Assembly (NCBI GenBank): GCA_964602525.1
Contig: CAZRSA010000027.1
Coordinates: 1 to 26,277 of the forward strand
Length of the DNA stretch: 26,277 nucleotides
Direction: 5' to 3'
Source: Lentisalinibacter sp964602525
GTDB taxonomy: Bacteria > Pseudomonadota > Gammaproteobacteria > Steroidobacterales > Woeseiaceae
The position numbers were made by a program, and so were the translations under genes. This document shows positions 16,159 to 23,872 of this stretch, one piece after another (the stretch's first letter is position 1; every line of letters starts with the position of its first letter). The notes below the pieces were generated by a model that saw only the letters and a list, made by a program, of their open reading frames with translations, made no database searches and was not told the origin of the DNA.

Positions 16159-16886
16159 TGGGGCTGATCCGACCCGACTGGGAGGCGCCGCCGCCCGTCG
16201 CCGCGGCGGCGACCACCCGCGCGGGCGGTGTCAGCACGGGGCCGTTTGCCGAGTGCAACCTCGGCGCCCACGTCGGCGACGACCCGGCGGCGGTAGCCGA
16301 GAACAGGCGCCGGCTGGCCGAGGCGCTGGCGCTGCCCGGCGAACCGGCCTGGCTCGCCCAGGTGCACGGTACCCGGGTGGTGGAGGCGTCGCCCGGCGGC
16401 CCGCCGGCCGAGGCGGATGCCGCCGTCACCCGGCAACCGGGCGTCGTCTGCGCCGTGCTCACCGCCGACTGCCTGCCCGTGCTGCTGGCCAGCCCCCGCG
16501 GCGACGAGGTGGCGGCCGTGCATGCCGGCTGGCGGGGGCTCGCGGACGGGGTCGTTGCCGCCGCCCTGGAGGCCATGACGACCCCGCCGGAAGAACTGCT
16601 CGCCTGGCTCGGCCCCGCCATCGCGCAGCCCGCCTTCGAGGTGGGCGACGAGGTGCGTGAGCGCTTCATCCGACGCGACGTGGTCAACGCCGCCTTTTTC
16701 GCCCCCAACGACCGGGCGCGCTGGCAGGCCGATCTGGCCGGACTCGCCCGCCGGGAGCTGGAGGACGCCGGCGTGACGGTGACCGGCGGCGGGTTCTGCA
16801 CCCACGACGAGGCGGAGCGGTTCTTCTCCTACCGCCGGGACGGGGAATGCGGCCGCCAGGCGACGCTGGTCTGGATCCGGGGCTGA
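16158..16886 (+). CDS. pgeF: Peptidoglycan-editing factor / laccase-domain purine nucleosidase (YfiH)
   Basis: This is the DUF152 multicopper-oxidase-like family, 242 residues. E. coli YfiH (PgeF) prevents incorporation of serine instead of alanine into peptidoglycan precursors, and homologues have purine-nucleoside phosphorylase or adenosine deaminase activity. The metal and active-site residues are in place: His70 (AQVHGTR), Cys105 (TADCLPV) and His122 (VHAGWRG). The C-terminal FCTHDEAERFFSYRRDG is characteristic. The ATG at 16158 shares one base with the rluD TGA, so translation is almost certainly coupled. Which activity matters physiologically cannot be told from sequence. Confidence 0.93.
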   Translation: MGLIRPDWEAPPPVAAAATTRAGGVSTGPFAECNLGAHVGDDPAAVAENRRRLAEALALPGEPAWLAQVHGTRVVEASPGGPPAEADAAVTRQPGVVCAVLTADCLPVLLASPRGDEVAAVHAGWRGLADGVVAAALEAMTTPPEELLAWLGPAIAQPAFEVGDEVRERFIRRDVVNAAFFAPNDRARWQADLAGLARRELEDAGVTVTGGGFCTHDEAERFFSYRRDGECGRQATLVWIRG

Positions 16887-16909
16887 GCGGCCGCCGGCCC
16901 GTGCCGGCG

Positions 16910-16937
16910 CTTGAAACCGCCGCTTCCGGCACCATTT
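16910..16937 (+). promoter_or_regulatory. Sigma32 heat-shock promoter of clpB
   Basis: CTTGAAA at 16910-16916 is a perfect sigma32 -35. After 13 bases comes CACCATTT (16930-16937), 7 of 8 matches to the -10 CCCCATNT. Start would be about 35 bases before the clpB ATG, which has its own GGGGGA ribosome-binding site. Confidence 0.85.
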
Positions 16938-16978
16938 CCGAACCAGTTGAGAACATCCCGATGATGGGGGACTAGCCC

Positions 16979-19582
<2,604 letters not shown>

Positions 19583-19631
19583 ATGCGGGGCCCAGGCGGG
19601 GTTCGGTGCGAACAGGGGCCGTCGCAGCCCG

Positions 19632-19637
19632 TATAAT
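19632..19637 (+). promoter_or_regulatory. Perfect TATAAT, possible -10 for fmdB
   Basis: A consensus TATAAT lies 49 bases before the fmdB ATG in the gap after clpB. No convincing -35 is present 16-18 bases upstream. The predicted start, near 19644, falls inside the hairpin at 19641-19664, so a transcript from here would not carry the whole stem. Confidence 0.4.
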
Positions 19638-19640
19638 CGG

Positions 19641-19670
19641 CGCCCCCGGGTGATTCCGGGGGCGTTCTTC
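19641..19670 (+). terminator. Hairpin between clpB and fmdB, probable clpB terminator
   Basis: A perfect 9-bp stem, CGCCCCCGG (19641-19649) with CCGGGGGCG (19656-19664), encloses the loop GTGATT and is followed by TTCTTC. It lies about 60 bases after the clpB stop. The U-tract is interrupted, so termination may be partial, leaving some read-through into fmdB. Confidence 0.6.
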
Positions 19671-19685
19671 GTGGAGAGAGACGAC

Positions 19686-20036
19686 ATGCCTATCTATGAG
19701 TATTTGTGCAAGAGCTGCGGGCACGAGCTCGACGCCCTGCAGAAGATGAGCGACGACCCGCTCACCGATTGTCCGGACTGCGGCGAGGCGGCGCTGAAGC
19801 GCAAGATCTCGGCGCCCCGCTTCCGACTGAAGGGCAGCGGCTGGTACGAGACCGACTTCAAGACCGACAAGGACAGGAAGCGCAACCTCGCCGACAGCGG
19901 CGACGGCGAGAAGAAGTCCGGCGGCGAGGGCGAAAAGAAGTCCGGCGGTGACGGCGAGAAGAAGTCGGAGAGCAAGAGCGACAAGAAGGCGAGCGACGGC
20001 AAGGCGGCCGGTTCGACCGGCGGCGCGGCCGCCTGA
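19686..20036 (+). CDS. FmdB-family zinc-ribbon protein with charged repeat tail
   Basis: This is a 116-residue protein of the FmdB/CxxC_CxxC_SSSS putative regulatory family. The first 45 residues form the conserved zinc ribbon MPIYEYLCKSCGHELDALQK, with Cys8, Cys11, Cys29 and Cys32. The remainder is highly charged, with Gly-Glu-Lys-Lys-Ser repeats (residues about 74-97) ending in a Gly/Ala-rich tail, and is probably disordered. The ATG at 19686 is preceded by GGAGAGAG; the frame is open upstream into clpB but the family always starts MPIYEY. FmdB was named as a putative regulator of an amidase and formamidase gene, but the function of most members is unknown. It lies ahead of the DUF502 gene and aspS, a common arrangement in gammaproteobacteria. 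Confidence 0.9.
   Translation: MPIYEYLCKSCGHELDALQKMSDDPLTDCPDCGEAALKRKISAPRFRLKGSGWYETDFKTDKDRKRNLADSGDGEKKSGGEGEKKSGGDGEKKSESKSDKKASDGKAAGSTGGAAA
19905..19976 (+). repeat. 24-bp tandem repeat inside fmdB
   Basis: Two full units (19905-19928 and 19929-19952) and a partial third (to 19976) encode GEKKSGGE, GEKKSGGD and GEKKSESK. The first two units differ at only a few bases. This suggests a young or replication-slippage-prone expansion of the disordered tail. Confidence 0.8.
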
Positions 20037-20065
20037 GCCGGGGCGGTGCCGGCGGAGCGGGCCCG

Positions 20066-20725
20066 ATGATGAAGCGGCTGCGAGCCTGGCTGGTGGCGGG
20101 GCTGCTCGTCTGGGTCCCGCTCGGCATCACGCTGTTCATCCTCAATCTGCTGGTCCGACAGCTCGACAAGACCCTCGGCCTGCTGCCACCGGAGATACGC
20201 CCGCCCTACGAGGTCTTCGGACTCACCTTCACGGTGCCGGGCCTCGGCATCCTGCTGACCATCATCATCCTGCTCGTGACGGGCATGCTGGTGGCGAACT
20301 TCGCGGGGCGGCGGCTGCTCGCGCTCGGCGAGGCCATCCTGCAGCGGATTCCGGTGGTGCGCTCCGTCTACGGGGCTTCCAAGAACTTCGCCGAGATGGT
20401 GCTGGCCGACTCCGGCGACTCCTTCAAGAAGGTGCTGCTGATCGAGTACCCGCGCAAGGGCGTCTACAGCCTCGCCTTCCAGACCTCCAGCGCGCTGGGC
20501 GAGGTGCAGGCGAAGACCGGCGAGGACGTGGTCTGCACCTTCGTGCCCACCACGCCCAACCCCACCTCCGGCTTCATCATCATGGTGCCGCGCAAGGACA
20601 TCATCGAACTGGAGATGGAGGTGGACGAGGCGCTGAAGATGATCATCTCGCTGGGCGTCGTGGTGCCCCGCTGGCAGGCCGGCGAGCAGGAGCTGCCGCT
20701 TGCAGCGCCGGAGGCCAGGCCGTAA
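20066..20725 (+). CDS. DUF502 family membrane protein
   Basis: This 219-residue inner-membrane protein belongs to the DUF502 family (COG2928). Two membrane segments are visible at about 7-29 and 57-79, separated by a short loop containing LGLLPPEIRPPYEVFG. A conserved soluble domain follows (QRIPVVRSVYGASKNFAEMV, then FVPTTPNPTSGFIIMVPR). The function of the family is not established. A second ATG one codon later is equally possible; GGAG lies 10 bases upstream. It sits 29 bases after fmdB and 54 before aspS and is likely co-transcribed with them. Confidence 0.9.
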   Translation: MMKRLRAWLVAGLLVWVPLGITLFILNLLVRQLDKTLGLLPPEIRPPYEVFGLTFTVPGLGILLTIIILLVTGMLVANFAGRRLLALGEAILQRIPVVRSVYGASKNFAEMVLADSGDSFKKVLLIEYPRKGVYSLAFQTSSALGEVQAKTGEDVVCTFVPTTPNPTSGFIIMVPRKDIIELEMEVDEALKMIISLGVVVPRWQAGEQELPLAAPEARP

Positions 20726-20779
20726 CATTTCGGCTCTTTTGCCGGCGCCGCCGGCCCCTCACCCGACATCGATATCGCT

Positions 20780-22561
20780 ATGCGCACTCATTACTGTGGA
20801 CAGGTCGACGAGACACTGACCGGCGAGGTCGTGGAAGTGACCGGCTGGGTACACCGCCGGCGCGACCACGGCGGTGTGATCTTCATCGACCTGCGGGACC
20901 GGGAGGGCCTGTTGCAGGTGGTGTTCGACCCGGACCGTCCGGAGATCTTCGCCGATGCCGAGCGGGTGCGCAGCGAGTACGTGCTGGCCGTGCGCGGCAA
21001 GGTGCGCCCGCGGCCCGAGGGCACGGTGAACCCCGGCATGCGCACCGGGCAGGTGGAAGTGCTGGCCGAGGAACTCACCGTGCTGAACGGCGCGAAGACG
21101 CCGCCGTTCCACCACGACGAGTATGCCAACGAGGAGCTGAGGCTGCGCTACCGCTACCTGGACCTCCGCCGGGAGGAGATGCTGGCGAACCTCCGGCTGC
21201 GCCACGCGGCCACCCGTTCGCTGCGTCGCTTCCTGGACGACGAGGGCTTCATCGACGTGGAGACGCCGATGCTGACCAAGACCACGCCGGAAGGGGCGCG
21301 GGACTACGTCGTCCCCAGCCGTACCCATCCCGGCAAGTTCTTCGCACTGCCCCAGTCGCCGCAGATCTTCAAGCAGCTGCTGATGATGTCCGGGATCGAT
21401 CGCTACTACCAGATCGTGCGCTGCTTCCGCGACGAGGACTTGAGGGCCGACCGCCAGCCCGAGTTCACCCAGCTCGACGTGGAAATGAGCTTCGTCAACG
21501 AGCAGACGGTGATGGGCACCATGGAGCGGCTGATCCGCACTTTGTTCGCCGACGTGCTCGGCGTGGAGCTGCCCGCCCCGTTCCCCCGCATGGTTTACGC
21601 CGAGGCCATGCGGCGCTTCGGCTCGGACAAGCCTGATCTGCGCATACCGCTGGAGCTGGTGGAAGTCGCCGATCTGCTCGAGGGCGTGGAGTTCAAGGTG
21701 TTCGCCGGCCCGGCTGCCGATCCCGGGGGACGCGTGGCCGCGCTGCGCCTGCCGCAGGGCGGCGAACTCACCCGGAAGGAGATCGACGACTACACCGACT
21801 ACGTGGGCCGCTACGGGGCGAAGGGCCTCGCCTATATCAAGGTGAACGACGCCGCTGCCGGCCGGGAGGGCCTGCAGTCGCCGATCCTGAAGTTCCTGCC
21901 CGACGCGGCGGTGGCCGGCATCATGGAGCGCACCGGCGCCGAGAGCGGCGACCTGATCTTCTTCGGCGCGGACAAGGCCCACGTGGTGAACGATGCGCTG
22001 GGCGCGCTGCGCGTGAAGCTGGGCGAAGACCGTGGCCTGGTGGAGGAAGGCTGGCGTCCGCTGTGGGTGGTGGAGTTCCCCATGTTCGAGCGCGACCCCG
22101 CCACCGGCCGCCTCGACCCGCTGCATCACCCGTTCACGGCGCCGTCCATCAGCGACGCGGACGCGCTGCGCAGGGACCCGGAGCACGCGCTGTCACGCGC
22201 CTACGACATGGTGCTGAACGGCTCGGAGATCGGCGGCGGCTCCATCCGTATCCACGACCAGGACGTGCAGTCCGCGGTGTTCGACCTGCTGCAGATCGGC
22301 CCGGAGGAGGCGGAGCAGAAGTTCGGCTTCCTGCTGCGCGCGCTGGAATACGGCTGCCCGCCCCACGGCGGTATTGCGTTCGGTCTGGACCGCCTGGTGA
22401 TGCTGATGGCGGGCGCCGAGAGCATCCGCGACGTCATCGCCTTCCCGAAGACCCAGACGGCGGCCTGCCCGCTCACCGACGCGCCGGGCGACGTCTCGGC
22501 CCAGCAGCTCCGCGAGGTCGGCATCCGGCTCCGCAAGCCGCGGGGCGAAGCCGGCAGCTGA
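20780..22561 (+). CDS. aspS: Aspartyl-tRNA synthetase, probably non-discriminating
   Basis: This is a class II aminoacyl-tRNA synthetase of 593 residues (590 in E. coli). The N-terminal OB-fold anticodon-binding domain covers about 1-105 (TGWVHRRRDHGGVIFIDLRD). The class II core has motif 2 FRDEDLRADRQPEFTQLDVE and motif 3 GIAFGLDRLVMLMAG, with a bacterial GAD insertion between them. His30 and Gly81 (GWVHRRRDH and RPEG) replace the Leu and Lys of E. coli and match the Pseudomonas aeruginosa type, which charges both tRNA-Asp and tRNA-Asn. There is no evident Shine-Dalgarno sequence before the ATG. nudB follows after 11 bases. Confidence 0.97.
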   Translation: MRTHYCGQVDETLTGEVVEVTGWVHRRRDHGGVIFIDLRDREGLLQVVFDPDRPEIFADAERVRSEYVLAVRGKVRPRPEGTVNPGMRTGQVEVLAEELTVLNGAKTPPFHHDEYANEELRLRYRYLDLRREEMLANLRLRHAATRSLRRFLDDEGFIDVETPMLTKTTPEGARDYVVPSRTHPGKFFALPQSPQIFKQLLMMSGIDRYYQIVRCFRDEDLRADRQPEFTQLDVEMSFVNEQTVMGTMERLIRTLFADVLGVELPAPFPRMVYAEAMRRFGSDKPDLRIPLELVEVADLLEGVEFKVFAGPAADPGGRVAALRLPQGGELTRKEIDDYTDYVGRYGAKGLAYIKVNDAAAGREGLQSPILKFLPDAAVAGIMERTGAESGDLIFFGADKAHVVNDALGALRVKLGEDRGLVEEGWRPLWVVEFPMFERDPATGRLDPLHHPFTAPSISDADALRRDPEHALSRAYDMVLNGSEIGGGSIRIHDQDVQSAVFDLLQIGPEEAEQKFGFLLRALEYGCPPHGGIAFGLDRLVMLMAGAESIRDVIAFPKTQTAACPLTDAPGDVSAQQLREVGIRLRKPRGEAGS

Positions 22562-22572
22562 GTGCACCCGCC

Positions 22573-23031
22573 GTGACCCCGCCGACTCCCGCCCGGCCCT
22601 ACCGGCGCCCCGAGTCGGTACTGGTGGTGGTCTACGCGGCCGGCGGTGAGGTACTGCTGCTGCATCGGCAGCGGCCGTTCGAGTTCTGGCAGTCCATCAC
22701 CGGCAGCCTGCTGCCGGACGAGACCCACGACCGCGCGGCGGCCCGGGAGCTTGCCGAGGAGACCGGCTTCCTGGACAACGGCACGCTGACCTACACCGGC
22801 GTGAGCCGGGTGTTCGTCATCGACCCCCGCTGGCGTGACCGCTACCCGCCGGGCATATTCGAGAACGTGGAATACGAGTGGCGCTTCCGGCTCGACGAGC
22901 CCCGGGACGTGGTGCTGAGCCCGAGCGAACACTCCGCATTCACCTGGCTGCCCCTCGAGGAGGCCATCGAGCGGGTCTGGTCCTGGACCAACCGGGAGGC
23001 GCTCGAAGACCTGGCCCGCGATCTCGCGTGA
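22573..23031 (+). CDS. nudB: Dihydroneopterin triphosphate diphosphatase NudB
   Basis: NudB removes pyrophosphate from dihydroneopterin triphosphate, an early step in folate synthesis. The 152-residue protein (150 in E. coli) shows the Nudix box GSLLPDETHDRAAAREL then AEETGF at 44-66. It has NudB-specific neighbours: RRPESVLVVVYA, EFWQSITGS, DRYPPGIFENVEYEW and WSWTNREALE, each aligning with E. coli NudB. No ATG is available near the family start, so the GTG at 22573 is chosen. This is 11 bases after the aspS stop. It overlaps the downstream hydrolase gene by 4 bases (GTGA). The association aspS-nudB is conserved in this class. Confidence 0.93.
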   Translation: MTPPTPARPYRRPESVLVVVYAAGGEVLLLHRQRPFEFWQSITGSLLPDETHDRAAARELAEETGFLDNGTLTYTGVSRVFVIDPRWRDRYPPGIFENVEYEWRFRLDEPRDVVLSPSEHSAFTWLPLEEAIERVWSWTNREALEDLARDLA

Positions 23032-23678
23032 GCGGCGAGCGGGAAGGCAGCGCCCTGATCCTGGCGCACGGCCTGTGGCTGGGCGGCTGGGCGCTGCAGC
23101 GGCTCGCCCGCCGCCTCCGCGCGGCCGGGCGCAGCGACGTGCGCATCTTCTCCTGGCCCACCATCAGTCACGGCCTCGACGCCAACGCCCAGAACCTCCG
23201 CGCCTTCGCCGATCACCTGCAGGCAGAGCGCATCGACTGGATCGGCCACAGTCTCGGCGGCGTGCTCATACTGCGCATGCTGGCGGGGTGGGCCGACGCA
23301 CCGCCGGGGCGCGTCGTCTGCCTGGGCTCGCCGCTCGCCGGCAGTCGCTCGGCCGAACGGCTGGCGCGCGTCGCCCCCGGCCGCCGTCTCACGGGCCGGA
23401 GCATCGCCGACGGCGTGCTGGAGTCGAGCGCCGCAGAGTGGTGCCCGCCGGAACTCGCCGCCCGCACCGGCGTGATCGCCGGCAGCCGCGGGCTGGGTGC
23501 GGGCCGACTGCTCGGCAGGCTGGATCCGCCCCACGACGGCACGGTGCGGGTGGCGGAAACCGAGCTGCCCGGCATCGCCGATCACCTGGTGCTGAACGTG
23601 ACCCACACGGGCCTGCTGTTCTCCCGCGCGGCCGCCGGCGCGGCGGACACCTTTCTCCGCGAAGGGAGGTTCCCGTAG
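23028..23678 (+). CDS. Alpha/beta hydrolase (lipase/esterase-like), substrate unknown
   Basis: This is a 216-residue single-domain alpha/beta hydrolase. The oxyanion region is LILAHGLWLGGWAL, the nucleophile elbow is GHSLGG with Ser75, and the likely acid and base are Asp170 (HDGTVRVAE) and His193 (NVTHTGLLFS). The HDGTV and THTGLLFS motifs are typical of small triacylglycerol-lipase-like (COG1075) proteins. No signal peptide or membrane segment is apparent, so it is probably cytoplasmic. The GTG start at 23028 overlaps the nudB stop as GTGA, indicating coupling. Nothing in the sequence identifies the substrate, and a folate-related role is not implied by position alone. Confidence 0.85.
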   Translation: MSGEREGSALILAHGLWLGGWALQRLARRLRAAGRSDVRIFSWPTISHGLDANAQNLRAFADHLQAERIDWIGHSLGGVLILRMLAGWADAPPGRVVCLGSPLAGSRSAERLARVAPGRRLTGRSIADGVLESSAAEWCPPELAARTGVIAGSRGLGAGRLLGRLDPPHDGTVRVAETELPGIADHLVLNVTHTGLLFSRAAAGAADTFLREGRFP

Positions 23679-23679
23679 C

Positions 23680-23756
23680 AGGGCCTTCAGGCCCGTTGCA
23701 GAGAGAAGTGGCACCAGTCAGTAGGCGTTACTGACAGGCACCTCCTTGACGCCACT
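23680..23756. repeat. Cluster of short inverted repeats in the convergent gap
   Basis: Just after the hydrolase stop, GGGCC-TTCA-GGCCC (23681-23694) can form a tetraloop hairpin. GTCAGTA (23717-23723) pairs with TACTGAC (23729-23735) around GGCGT. AGTGGC (23707-23712) pairs with GCCACT (23751-23756) and would enclose the second hairpin. No T-run follows any of them. They may serve as mRNA 3' ends for the + operon. Confidence 0.5.
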
Positions 23757-23762
23757 GAAGGC

Positions 23763-23838
23763 GTGGCCGCCCTGCGGGGGTATCCATCTTGCTCCCGACA
23801 AAAGGTCGCGGCGATGGATACCCCCGCAGGGCGGCCAC
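23763..23838. repeat. Perfect 26-bp inverted repeat (REP- or MITE-like element)
   Basis: The arm at 23763-23788 (starting GTGGCCGCCCTGCGGGGG) is the exact reverse complement of 23813-23838, with a 24-base spacer. The spacer itself contains CGAC-AAAAG-GTCG, so the whole can fold into one long two-stage hairpin. It lies between the convergent hydrolase and mutS genes, 35 bases from the mutS stop. No transposase, obvious target duplication or T-tract accompanies it. Candidates are a dispersed extragenic palindrome, a MITE remnant, or a bidirectional transcription end. Confidence 0.85.
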
Positions 23839-23872
23839 AAGAGAAGGGGATGGGTCAGGCGGCCAGGTCGGG

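Noticed and set aside
16892..16909. CGCCGGC-CCGT-GCCGGCG hairpin after pgeF as an intrinsic terminator
   Set aside because: No T-run follows on + (the next bases are the sigma32 -35 CTTGAAA) or on -. It may still weakly insulate clpB but is not a recognisable terminator.
20741..20755. GCCGGC-GCC-GCCGGC palindrome before aspS as terminator or leader regulator
   Set aside because: It has no T-tract and such GC palindromes are expected at this base composition. No T-box-like or other known leader structure is visible.
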